DNA of 64,000 bases from Bacteroidota bacterium (GTDB lineage: Bacteria; Bacteroidota; Bacteroidia; Bacteroidales; VadinHA17). The DNA is taken from assembly GCA_018262715.1 (NCBI GenBank), contig JADFDS010000008.1, positions 24,259 to 88,258 on the forward strand, given 5' to 3'. The notes beneath the pieces were generated by a model. The model did no database searches, was not told the origin of the DNA, and saw only the letters and a list, made by a program, of their open reading frames with translations. Shown one piece after another: positions 1 to 7,127 of the stretch (positions are counted from its first letter, which is position 1; every line of letters begins with the position of its first letter). A program made the position numbers and the translations under genes.

Positions 1-78
1 CAAAATCGAGATCTTGCGTTTCAAACTGAAATATCTCATTCAGAAATGATTGCCTTTATTCAGGAAAATATCACTTAA
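1..78 (+). CDS. Possible C-terminal end of a gene truncated by the left window edge
   Basis: Frame 1 is open from the first base to a TAA at 76-78 and encodes 25 residues ending in SEMIAFIQENIT. The other two forward frames have stops within the first 50 bases. No start lies inside the window, so this could be the tail of a forward gene converging on the reverse gene at 166-837. The stretch is too short to recognise a family, and chance openness is possible. Bases 79-165 show nothing I can name. Confidence 0.3.
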   Translation, partial: QNRDLAFQTEISHSEMIAFIQENIT

Positions 79-165
79 AGCTACCTTGGCAGATTCTGAA
101 AATATCGAAAAATAATTTCAGGCAGTTAATCTGTCAAAGTAAAATTACATTGAGTTATTGCTGAA

Positions 166-837
166 TCAGTGACGTTTTTTCCATAAGGCTTCGTTAATCC
201 GGTACAGATTATGAAATGCAGCAGATCCCTTACGCAGCAAATCCTCCCACGCAGTATTGTATTTCCAGCGAATAATGATCATACCAAGGTCTTCTGCAAA
301 ACCTTCCTCCTTTTCCCAGGCTACCGCACTTCTGATCAAATGAAAGATCCGGCTCTTTGATTTCCGGTGGAACCATGGTTCCTGCCTTATCCGTGATTCC
401 GGAAAGACCCTGTTCTCCCAAAGATCAAGTTCTCCGAAACGTATTAATTCCGCCATCTGAAACCAGAACCGGTCGTCCATTTTACGCACCATTTCGGAAT
501 ACATCAGGTCTGCACTCAGAAAAAAACCCATTTCATCGGTACCGAAATGGAAAGGACATTCAAGTTTATCAGACCTGTAAAAGACCTCCAGACCGTTATC
601 TACAGCCATCGGCAGAAATTCCGGACCCGTCCACCGATCGTTGATCCCGCTCATGCTGATCATCGCCTGCAAGACAGTTGCATATAACTCTTGTATAGAT
701 TCCCATATCAGCTGCTCCTCATTTTCCGGAATATAAATCTCCGGATTAAATAATTCAAGAAATCTCCGGAAATCCCTGGACCATTCAGGAAACTTTGGAG
801 AATGTTTTTTCAAGGTTAGATCTGCTTTCTTTGTCAT
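166..837 (-). CDS. Hypothetical protein, 223 aa
   Basis: An uninterrupted reverse ORF of 223 residues, rich in aromatic and charged residues (many W, F, R, E), with no signal peptide, no membrane segment and no motif I recognise. It is divergent from the SWIM-domain gene across a 51-bp gap, so the two probably share a regulatory region. The region is AT-rich compared with the core genes further right, which fits accessory DNA next to the integrase remnant. I cannot assign a function. The reading frame is convincing because of its length and because the overlapping frames are short. Confidence 0.7.
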   Translation of the reverse strand: MTKKADLTLKKHSPKFPEWSRDFRRFLELFNPEIYIPENEEQLIWESIQELYATVLQAMISMSGINDRWTGPEFLPMAVDNGLEVFYRSDKLECPFHFGTDEMGFFLSADLMYSEMVRKMDDRFWFQMAELIRFGELDLWENRVFPESRIRQEPWFHRKSKSRIFHLIRSAVAWEKEEGFAEDLGMIIIRWKYNTAWEDLLRKGSAAFHNLYRINEALWKKRH

Positions 838-888
838 TAAGTAAAAGTATTAATTTTAGGCTGAATCTGAATTTTAAATAAACCGCAA

Positions 889-2544
889 ATGAAGGAAACA
901 TATGGAGAATACCTCTTTGATGCAGTCACAGAATCAATTATAGAATGCCTGGCGGGAATTACTGAAGAAGATGTGCGGGACTTCAGTGATTTTAAAATAT
1001 TCAACAGAGGTCAGGAATATTATGAGGAAGGCATGGTGGAAGAACTCATGTATAATAAAGCCAACAACACAGTTATTGCCACTGTAAAAGGCACAAGAGA
1101 ATACCAGATCGAATTCAGGCTTGAAGAGGGAGGCATTTACAGCACCTGCGACTGTCCATACGATGGAGTATGTAAACATACAGTTGCAGTACTTCTTAAT
1201 TTTATACATGAAGGTACTGATAATATTGCCACATATACTCTCAATTGCCCCACAACTGCTGAATCTCTGGATTTCCTGAAGAAATATCTGGAAACACTGT
1301 CCAAAAAAGATCTGGTACTTCTTACAATGAAGTTTGCACCTGCAAATTTTATTATGGAAGTTCGAAACCGGGAAATGCCTGAAAATGATGCTGAAGCGAT
1401 ATTCAGAAAGACTGAAAAAAAGATAAAGAAGTTTTTTGAAGATACTGACCTCCTGTATGATCCCGCTGGTATGGAAAGCGCCCTGATTTCACAACTGAAC
1501 AACCTGAAAGGCCTTGAAAACCAGCTAAGAGATGGTATTGGAGAATTGATCCTCTTTATTATCCGAAGCGTTGAAACTGCATTCAATGAAGGATACCTTT
1601 ATATCGACGATTATTCCGGGGATGAATATTTTGAGTCAGATGACTTTTGCGAATATGTGATTGCTTATGTAAAGCAACTTCCATTTGAGGTAAAGACGAT
1701 CTACCTGAAGGAACTGGATCAGGCTCTGAATCAGATGTCATACGATACATTTTCCACTATACAGGAATCATACCACCGTTTCTTTTCGGAACATGAACGT
1801 AAAGACCTGAAATCGTTCGTTAAATTGGATGGAGGAATTCCTCAGACAATGGTCTCACGGTTGTATAAATTCCTGGAACCTGAGCTTTCCTCTGATGAAA
1901 AGGAAGCCATCCTCAGGGTAATCGGCCGGTCAGAGACAGATCATTTTTTATCTTTTTGCCGGCAGTTATCAGAACAGAACCGTTACTCTGAAGTTATAGA
2001 CCTGATCAAAGGCGACTCAGACGGATCTCAACCCCTGCATGACTTCAGGGTAGCAGGAATTTATCTGGAAGCAGCACATAAGCTTAATATGAATATGGAT
2101 GAGATTTCTGAAGAGGTTGTGAAGCATTGCCCGGAGGTTTCAATCCTCCGAAAAATCAAAGCTCTGAAAGGCACCGTCGGTTCAAACTGTGAAGCAATCG
2201 CCAAACACAAAAATCCTGAGGATCTGTTGACTTTTTATGAAGAGGAAGACCGTATGAAAGATGCCCTTGATCTGATAAGGGAACCAAAACTCTTTTATGA
2301 TGATGTAATTTTCGAATTTTACAGGAAGAACCATAAACGGTTCCCTGAAGAAGCTGAAACTTTCCTGAAGAGAAGGATTGAAGAAGATCTTGCCTACACA
2401 GGTAAGAAATACTATGAAAGGATCGCTGAATCACTCGATCTGATGAAACGGATAAATCCCGGACGATCACAACGAATAGCTGATGAGATACGTGCAAATT
2501 TTAAAAAACGGAGTAGTCTTATACAGATTATCCGAGGATTCTGA
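889..2544 (+). CDS. SWIM zinc-finger domain protein
   Basis: A 551-residue cytoplasmic protein with a SWIM zinc-finger near residues 60-105: a CDC pair, a short spacer, then CKH (CxC...CxH pattern), followed by a hydrophobic helix. SWIM domains bind DNA or proteins and occur in bacterial SWI2/SNF2-associated proteins. No helicase domain is fused here or next to it. The remaining ~430 residues are helical and charged with no motif I recognise; they resemble the repeat-like helical tails of stand-alone SWIM proteins. The start at 889 follows an AT-rich leader. The gene sits in the low-GC stretch left of the tRNA and may be part of an old island. Partner and substrate are unknown. Confidence 0.8.
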   Translation: MKETYGEYLFDAVTESIIECLAGITEEDVRDFSDFKIFNRGQEYYEEGMVEELMYNKANNTVIATVKGTREYQIEFRLEEGGIYSTCDCPYDGVCKHTVAVLLNFIHEGTDNIATYTLNCPTTAESLDFLKKYLETLSKKDLVLLTMKFAPANFIMEVRNREMPENDAEAIFRKTEKKIKKFFEDTDLLYDPAGMESALISQLNNLKGLENQLRDGIGELILFIIRSVETAFNEGYLYIDDYSGDEYFESDDFCEYVIAYVKQLPFEVKTIYLKELDQALNQMSYDTFSTIQESYHRFFSEHERKDLKSFVKLDGGIPQTMVSRLYKFLEPELSSDEKEAILRVIGRSETDHFLSFCRQLSEQNRYSEVIDLIKGDSDGSQPLHDFRVAGIYLEAAHKLNMNMDEISEEVVKHCPEVSILRKIKALKGTVGSNCEAIAKHKNPEDLLTFYEEEDRMKDALDLIREPKLFYDDVIFEFYRKNHKRFPEEAETFLKRRIEEDLAYTGKKYYERIAESLDLMKRINPGRSQRIADEIRANFKKRSSLIQIIRGF

Positions 2545-2751
2545 TCAGGGTGTGAATTATGGAATCCTGTGCTGAAACTACAGTGCAAAGGCCGGCGACA
2601 CATCCGGTTTTTACAGAAATCTTTAAATTATTTAAAGCTTTCCACAAAATGTCCTCAAGAAATATTATATTTGCCTGTAAATGAGGCATATATAATATAA
2701 ATGAGTCTTGCATAATCTAAAACTGTTTGTTCTGGTATAGAATGGAATTCT

Positions 2752-3048
2752 ATGCTCGGATTATTAGTCTGTTTAAAAAAGGACAATAAGGTCATGCCCT
2801 ATCTTCTGATCAGCACTGGGGCATACCTTGGCCTGAGGGCTAAAGACTTATTAAATATCAAATGGATTGACATTCTTGGTAAAGATGAAATTACTATTGC
2901 TGAAAGCAAAACCGGGAAAGTAAGGAGCATAGCCGTTAACGAATCCCTTTAAGAAGTTCTTAAGTATGCATTCACTAAACTATCATTAACAGGCCGGTTC
3001 AAAATTGAAAACTGCCTTTTTGCCAACAGAACTTCAGGCCTTTTTTAA
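2752..3048 (+). pseudogene. Decayed tyrosine recombinase/integrase fragment
   Basis: The ORF at 2752-2952 encodes the start of an integrase catalytic domain: a hydrophobic helix, then TGAYLGLRAKDLLNIKW, matching the TGlRisEllnLkw box that carries the catalytic Arg of the XerC/D and phage-integrase family, and then the ESKTGKVR beta-hairpin. A TAA stops it after NESL, but the same frame continues as EVLKYAFTKL...LFANRTSGLF to a second stop at 3046-3048, consistent with a family protein broken by a nonsense change. The N-terminal domain and the HxxR...Y residues are missing. It lies about 300 bp from the 3' end of a tRNA, the usual target of such enzymes. Confidence 0.75.
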
Positions 3049-3296
3049 AGGTGGCTTCAGAAAAGAGAATAGGAGAAAGAAAAAAATGGATTTACTAATT
3101 GTATTTGGTCAGATCAGCATTTTGATTGCTGGTATCTACTACTTGCTTGAAATAATTAAAATCCTTTTCCCATGCATTCTTGCTTGAATCTAAATACTAC
3201 ATAAACTGATGATTCTCTTGTTGGGGAAGAAGTGTTTACAAATCATTTTCAATAAATATTTTTCTTTTTATCCAAATCCTGGCACCAAACTGGCAC

Positions 3297-3330
3297 AAAA
3301 AAAAAGTTACAATTTTTGAGGTTGTAACTT
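3297..3330 (-). terminator. Rho-independent terminator of the CAT tRNA
   Basis: On the minus strand a perfect 9-bp inverted repeat (AAGTTACAA ... TTGTAACTT, loop of about 9) is followed by nine Ts. It starts 13 bases downstream of the tRNA 3' end. The stem is AT-rich, so the U-tract provides most of the signal. Confidence 0.7.
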
Positions 3331-3342
3331 CTTGATTTTGTG

Positions 3343-3417
3343 TGGGCCCAGCTGGGATCGAACCAGCGACCCCCTGATTATGAGTCAGGTGCTGCTAACC
3401 ATCTGAGCTATGGGCCC
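3343..3417 (-). tRNA. tRNA with CAT anticodon (Ile2 or elongator Met)
   Basis: The reverse strand folds as a 75-nt cloverleaf. The acceptor stem is GGGCCCA/TGGGCCC, the D arm is GCTCAG..., the anticodon stem CCTGA/TCAGG carries the loop CTCATAA (anticodon CAT), and the T arm is GCTGG TTCGATC CCAGC. The CCA end is not encoded. The loop CUCAUAA occurs in both elongator Met and lysidine-modified Ile2. C4-G69 and C5-G68 pairs are features TilS is known to favour, so Ile2 is slightly more likely. The D stem has one C-C mismatch. A hairpin plus T-run follows directly. The integrase remnant on its 3' side suggests a former attachment site. Confidence 0.93.
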
Positions 3418-3467
3418 GAAATAACAGGGTGCAAATATAATATCAAATTGAAATATCTGCAAACCTT

Positions 3468-3625
3468 TTACAATGCCGGATCCCCTAAGGGAAATTTTTA
3501 TCATATGTTAATCTTCTACAATGCTGAATGGCCTGCGGCCAAAATCACAAATCGCACATCGCACATCTACAATCCTTTATGGCCTGCGGCCAAAATCGCA
3601 CATCGCAAATCGCAAATCAACAGCC
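3468..3625. repeat. Cluster of three dispersed hairpin/AATCGCACATCGC elements
   Basis: Three consecutive units share the plan TACAATGC (once TACAATCC), a short spacer, a hairpin, then AAA(A)TC. The hairpins are TCCCCTAAGGGA and twice TGGCCTGCGGCCA. The second and third are followed by runs of CGCACATCGCAAATC. The same plan recurs at 27.5, 32.6, 39.4, 58.1 and 59.85 kb. The cluster fills the gap between the tRNA and the aldolase gene. It is non-coding in all frames apart from chance ORFs. Confidence 0.8.
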
Positions 3626-3628
3626 TTC

Positions 3629-4228
3629 CTACTGTCTGTTGATGTAATCAAACAGCACCCCCCCTGCCTCATCCAGGTCATAACCGAAGGTGATAAGGCC
3701 GCCACGGTCACCGGCCATGACAATGATCCTCTTCTCAAACACCTCAGGCTCACTGAAAATGCGAATCATCTCCCGCGCCATCGCCGGCGTGCCATACTCA
3801 ACGGCCGGATCTGTTGTCGGGACCTTGTTCATCAGCTCTTCCCACAGTCGCGTCGAGTGAACATGGATGATTGCATTGGTGCCCGGATCAGCCGTGTAGA
3901 TGGCTGCATGGGTGAGCGACTCCGATGAGGCCTTCAGCGGCCCGCTGCACATAACCGCGTTGTCGTCTATATTAAATGACGATACTTTTACATAATGCCC
4001 GGGCTCAAGCTCGGGGATATCACCGGTGGATGATCCGGTTATGATAAATTGAGACGACTTCCCAATGCGTATGCTTATATTCCCGAACCCTACGCCGTTC
4101 TCAAATGCACCAACAAGATCAAGATTGAAGAGGATCTCTCTCCAGTGATTGATGATCTCATACTGCTCGTCAGTGATTACCGGACCCGACTGGCTCCAGT
4201 AGCAGTTAAACTTGACAAACCCTTCCAT
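3629..4228 (-). CDS. Class II aldolase/adducin family protein (MTA or 5'-deoxyadenosine salvage candidate)
   Basis: 199 residues with the class II aldolase fold: GNISIR substrate loop, ITGSSTG, then SSES and, near residue 120, the HVH zinc pair in AIIHVHSTRLWEEL. Its start lies 5 bp after the mtnA stop, so the two are translationally linked. Family enzymes next to MtnA either dehydrate methylthioribulose-1-phosphate (MtnB) or cleave it to DHAP plus an aldehyde (the DHAP shunt). The sequence alone does not decide. The third zinc ligand of FucA-type enzymes, usually in an NHG-like motif, is not seen: the matching strand reads MAGDRGGLITFG, with Asp-Arg where His is expected. L-fuculose-phosphate aldolase is an alternative, but the operon argues against it. 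Confidence 0.85.
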   Translation of the reverse strand: MEGFVKFNCYWSQSGPVITDEQYEIINHWREILFNLDLVGAFENGVGFGNISIRIGKSSQFIITGSSTGDIPELEPGHYVKVSSFNIDDNAVMCSGPLKASSESLTHAAIYTADPGTNAIIHVHSTRLWEELMNKVPTTDPAVEYGTPAMAREMIRIFSEPEVFEKRIIVMAGDRGGLITFGYDLDEAGGVLFDYINRQ

Positions 4229-4233
4229 ATAAC

Positions 4234-5310
4234 CTATGATACTGTTTTTAATACCGATTCCTTATCCGCCCTGCAAATTCCGCGGTCTGTAATAAGACCG
4301 GTGATAAGACGCGCAGGTGTAACGTCAAACCCATAATTCGAAACATTAACACCATCCGGTGCAATTCTTATGCCATCAATGGTACTTACCTCCCCGGCAT
4401 CACGCTCCTCGATCTCAATCTGTCCGGGACGGTCAACTGACAGGTCAAATGTTGATACCGGCAGTGCCGAATAAAAAGGTATCCCGTTATCAAATGCCGC
4501 AAGAGCCTTGAGATATGTACCGGTTTTGTTGGCCACATCACCGGACGCCGTCGCCCTGTCGCACCCGACAATCACCATATCAACCATTCCGTTCTGCATC
4601 AGGTGCCCGCCGGCATTGTCGGTGATGAGGGTGCACGGTACCCCGTGATTGAGCAATTCCCATGCCGTGAGACGGCTACCCTGGTTGCGGGGACGTGTCT
4701 CATCAACCCATACATGAACCTTTAATCCCCTGTCATGAGCCATATACACCGGCGCCAGCGCCGTGCCGTAGTCAACACATGCCAGCCACCCGGCATTGCA
4801 GTGCGTCAGGATATTGACGGTTTCTCCACCTTTCATGCTGCTTGCAGCTTCAATTACCCGTAGCCCGTTCACCCCGATCAGCCTGCTTCTCTCAGCCTCC
4901 TCATCACATAGTCCTTCCGCTGCACGGCACAATGCATCAGCATCCGGGAAGAATTTCATCACCCCTGTCATGTAATCAACTGCCCATGCAAGGTTCACCG
5001 CGGTCGGTCTGGCCGACTTAAGCCGCTGCGCGTCACTGATCACTGCATTATAAACATTGCCGGTTTCGTTTTTCTTCCCGCTGCTGTGTTCAAGGAATGA
5101 AAGATATACTCCCCATGCTGCCGCAGCCCCAATGAGAGGAGCCCCCCTCACCGCCATCTCCCGGATAGCATCATAAACATCACTTACACTCCTGAGAGTC
5201 ATCACCTCAAAGGCAAACGGGAGCCTCCTCTGGTCAATCACATGTACTGACCCGCGGTCAGCCTTATCATGCCAGATGCTCCTGTAATACCTTTCCCCAA
5301 CCTTCATCAA
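4234..5310 (-). CDS. mtnA: S-methyl-5-thioribose-1-phosphate isomerase
   Basis: 358 residues of the MtnA/eIF2B-like isomerase family, which converts methylthioribose-1-phosphate (or 5-deoxyribose-1-phosphate) to the ribulose form in the cytoplasm. Visible signatures are MAVRGAPLIG, ILTHCNAG with the catalytic Cys, VDETRPRNQGSRLTAWEL, and IVGCDRATASGDVANKTGTY with the catalytic Asp. Length is normal. The class II aldolase follows after 5 bp, making a two-gene salvage operon; an MTA phosphorylase or nucleosidase is not in the window. The gene is divergent from a TetR regulator across about 160 bp, so that regulator could control it. Two adjacent Met codons at the start make the exact first residue uncertain by one. 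Confidence 0.95.
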   Translation of the reverse strand: MMKVGERYYRSIWHDKADRGSVHVIDQRRLPFAFEVMTLRSVSDVYDAIREMAVRGAPLIGAAAAWGVYLSFLEHSSGKKNETGNVYNAVISDAQRLKSARPTAVNLAWAVDYMTGVMKFFPDADALCRAAEGLCDEEAERSRLIGVNGLRVIEAASSMKGGETVNILTHCNAGWLACVDYGTALAPVYMAHDRGLKVHVWVDETRPRNQGSRLTAWELLNHGVPCTLITDNAGGHLMQNGMVDMVIVGCDRATASGDVANKTGTYLKALAAFDNGIPFYSALPVSTFDLSVDRPGQIEIEERDAGEVSTIDGIRIAPDGVNVSNYGFDVTPARLITGLITDRGICRADKESVLKTVS

Positions 5311-5448
5311 CTACTCTTCCCTCACAAATTAATCATCAAAATTACTAATAATTACACTTATTCTGATTATATAAACAGTTACTTAATTCAATCACAACCA
5401 TTTTCGAATATCCGACCCGTTTGTTCCATCACGTTAGAATTAATTGAT

Positions 5449-5456
5449 TATCTTTG
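5449..5456 (+). promoter_or_regulatory. -7 promoter box of the TetR gene
   Basis: TATCTTTG matches the Bacteroidota -7 consensus TAnnTTTG and lies 16 bases before the ATG at 5473. It also argues that the upstream ATG of the ORF track (5269) is not used, because that start precedes the promoter. No convincing -33 TTG was found at the right spacing. Confidence 0.6.
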
Positions 5457-5472
5457 CATAAGAGTAAAACCT

Positions 5473-6057
5473 ATGGTAGATAAAGAGGAATACAGGGCAC
5501 GGATCATCCGGACAGCTAGCAGGATTTTCAGTCATTACGGCTTCAGGAAGACGACGATGGATGAAATTTCCCGGGCGCTGAAAAAGGGAAAGAGTTCAAT
5601 TTATTATTATTTCCCGGGCAAGGAGGAGATCTTTGAGGCGGTGGTGCTTTATGAAGCAAACCAGCTGCGCAGGAGGCTGACAGCTGCAATCAAGGAGGTG
5701 GACTCGCCGCCGGACAAGCTGCGTAACTATATATATGTGAGGATGAGGGAGTTTGCAAAGTTGTCAAACTACTACAATGCCGTCTTTGACAAGAACCTCG
5801 ATCACTACGAGTTCATCGAAAAGATCAGGGCACGATATGACCGGGAGGAGCTGGCAATCATCCGCCTGCTAGTGTATGTAGGAAACAACAGGGGTACATT
5901 TGCCGTGGAGGACAGTGAGTATACCGCCATGGCGATACAGACAATGCTCAAGGGGATGGAGGTTCCGCTATTCTGGCGCAGGCGCGAAACTGACATCAAT
6001 TATCGCCTCGAGGCGATACTGACCCTCATCTTTAACGGTATAATGAAGAAACAGTAA
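5473..6057 (+). CDS. TetR/AcrR family transcriptional regulator
   Basis: 194 residues from the ATG at 5473. The N-terminal HTH is typical: IIRTASRIFSHYGFRKTTMDEIS followed by KGKSSIYYYFPGKEEIF at about residues 10-55. The remaining ~135 residues form the helical ligand/dimer domain, which has no specific signature. The ORF track begins 68 codons earlier, but that extension has no family character and lies upstream of the TAnnTTTG box. The gene is divergent from mtnA; regulation of mtnA or of itself is plausible but unproven. The effector is unknown. Confidence 0.92.
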   Translation: MVDKEEYRARIIRTASRIFSHYGFRKTTMDEISRALKKGKSSIYYYFPGKEEIFEAVVLYEANQLRRRLTAAIKEVDSPPDKLRNYIYVRMREFAKLSNYYNAVFDKNLDHYEFIEKIRARYDREELAIIRLLVYVGNNRGTFAVEDSEYTAMAIQTMLKGMEVPLFWRRRETDINYRLEAILTLIFNGIMKKQ

Positions 6058-6104
6058 TAACGGAGGGCTTACCGCGATGCGGGATCGGTCGCTCATCATT
6101 TTTT

Positions 6105-6153
6105 CCCGGCCACAGGATTTTCCGGCCGCAGGCTTTTTCCGCCGCAGGCGATG
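6105..6153 (-). repeat. Three consecutive CCTGCGG hairpin heads
   Basis: On the minus strand CGCCTGCGGCGGAAAAA, GCCTGCGGCCGGAAAA and CCTGTGGCCGGGAAAAAA follow each other. Each is a small palindrome around CCTGCGG/CCTGTGG followed by an A run, the same head-plus-A design as the dispersed elements elsewhere in the window. The array lies between the convergent TetR and lgt genes. Confidence 0.55.
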
Positions 6154-6160
6154 ATATCAG

Positions 6161-7003
6161 CTACTTTTTAGGTACCCCTTTCTTCGGTGACCACTGTTCG
6201 GTCACCGGCACCGGTTCCGGCTTGCGGGTGAATACCCAGACGAGCAGCGCAATGCCTGCCAGCACCAACGGGATACTCAGCCACTGGCCCATGTTCAGCT
6301 TCATCCCGGCCTCGAACCCCACCTGGTCTTCCTTTATATATTCTACGAGGAACCTGAATCCGAAGACAAAAATCAGGAACAGACCGAACAGCAGTCCGGG
6401 CTTCTGTTTCCCGAGGTTCTTCCAGTAGATGCGCATCAGTACTCCGAAGGTGATGAGGTATGCCAGCGCCTCATATATCTGTGTGGGGTGCTTTGGCGCC
6501 GTTTCTCCGTTCCGAAGGAATACGAACCCCCATGGCAGAGTTGTCTCAACTCCGTAAATTTCCGAATTCATCAGGTTCCCCAGGCGTATCATTGTCCCGG
6601 CCAGTGCCACCACGATTACCACCCTGTCAATGATCCACAGGTACGGCTTTTTCTCCTTCCTTACGAATAGCCACAGTGCCAGAAGTATGCCTATGGCCGC
6701 CCCGTGGCTTGCCAGTCCGCCGTGCCATACCTTCAGAATCTCCAGGGGCCTGGCCAGATAGTACTCGGGTTCATAGAAAAAGCAGTGTCCCAGCCTGGCG
6801 CCTACAATCGTGCCAATGGCCATGTAAACGGTCAGCCTGTCGAGGGTTGCGTCTGTCAGCCCTTCGTTCCTGAATATCTTCCTCATGATATAGTACCCGA
6901 AGACGAACCCTGATGCAAAGAGCAGACCATACCATCTTACTGCAAAGTTGCCTATCCGGAAGATCTCCGGATTAACATTCCACGGAATTATCTGAAGTTC
7001 CAT
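6161..7003 (-). CDS. lgt: Prolipoprotein diacylglyceryl transferase
   Basis: 280 residues, about seven membrane segments, with Lgt signatures: AVRWYGLLFASGF, GARLGHCFFYEP (the conserved GARLG.. segment) and GGLASHGAAIG, then HPTQIYEAL. Lgt transfers diacylglycerol from phosphatidylglycerol to the lipobox Cys of prelipoproteins at the inner membrane; many lipoproteins in this window would be substrates. Length is normal. The C-terminus has a short charged tail (KKGVPKK). It is divergent from the lipoprotein gene, and a TAAATTTG box on the minus strand at 7023-7030 can serve as its promoter. Confidence 0.96.
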   Translation of the reverse strand: MELQIIPWNVNPEIFRIGNFAVRWYGLLFASGFVFGYYIMRKIFRNEGLTDATLDRLTVYMAIGTIVGARLGHCFFYEPEYYLARPLEILKVWHGGLASHGAAIGILLALWLFVRKEKKPYLWIIDRVVIVVALAGTMIRLGNLMNSEIYGVETTLPWGFVFLRNGETAPKHPTQIYEALAYLITFGVLMRIYWKNLGKQKPGLLFGLFLIFVFGFRFLVEYIKEDQVGFEAGMKLNMGQWLSIPLVLAGIALLVWVFTRKPEPVPVTEQWSPKKGVPKK

Positions 7004-7022
7004 ACTGCTGATGTTTGGATTA

Positions 7023-7030
7023 CAAATTTA
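7023..7030 (-). promoter_or_regulatory. -7 promoter box of lgt
   Basis: The minus strand reads TAAATTTG, matching TAnnTTTG, about 20 bases before the lgt ATG. It sits inside the first codons of the ORF-track version of the neighbouring lipoprotein gene, which supports a later start for that gene. Confidence 0.5.
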
Positions 7031-7116
7031 TGCAAAAAAGGAACAGTTGCCCTATTTCACTGTAAAAGGCATGTCCGAGCCCCTTCGCCACACATATCAT
7101 GTAACAAAATTTGATG

Positions 7117-7124
7117 TAAGTTTG
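7117..7124 (+). promoter_or_regulatory. -7 promoter box of the Ig-like lipoprotein gene
   Basis: TAAGTTTG matches TAnnTTTG just before a pair of GTG codons at 7128 and 7131. It implies a very short leader if those starts are used. No -33 TTG at good spacing was seen. Confidence 0.45.
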
Positions 7125-7127
7125 CAG

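Noticed and set aside
3005-3187. 60-aa ORF with a hydrophobic end downstream of the integrase remnant
   Set aside because: It overlaps the integrase remnant in another frame at its start. The hydrophobic C-terminus may be chance in AT-rich DNA; no family or start signal supports it.
3340-3928. ORFs of 100 and 135 aa over the tRNA and repeats
   Set aside because: They cover a clear tRNA gene and dispersed repeats, then run opposite the class II aldolase.
5269-5472. N-terminal extension of the TetR regulator
   Set aside because: It precedes the TATCTTTG box, overlaps the mtnA start and has no family character; the HTH begins right after the ATG at 5473.
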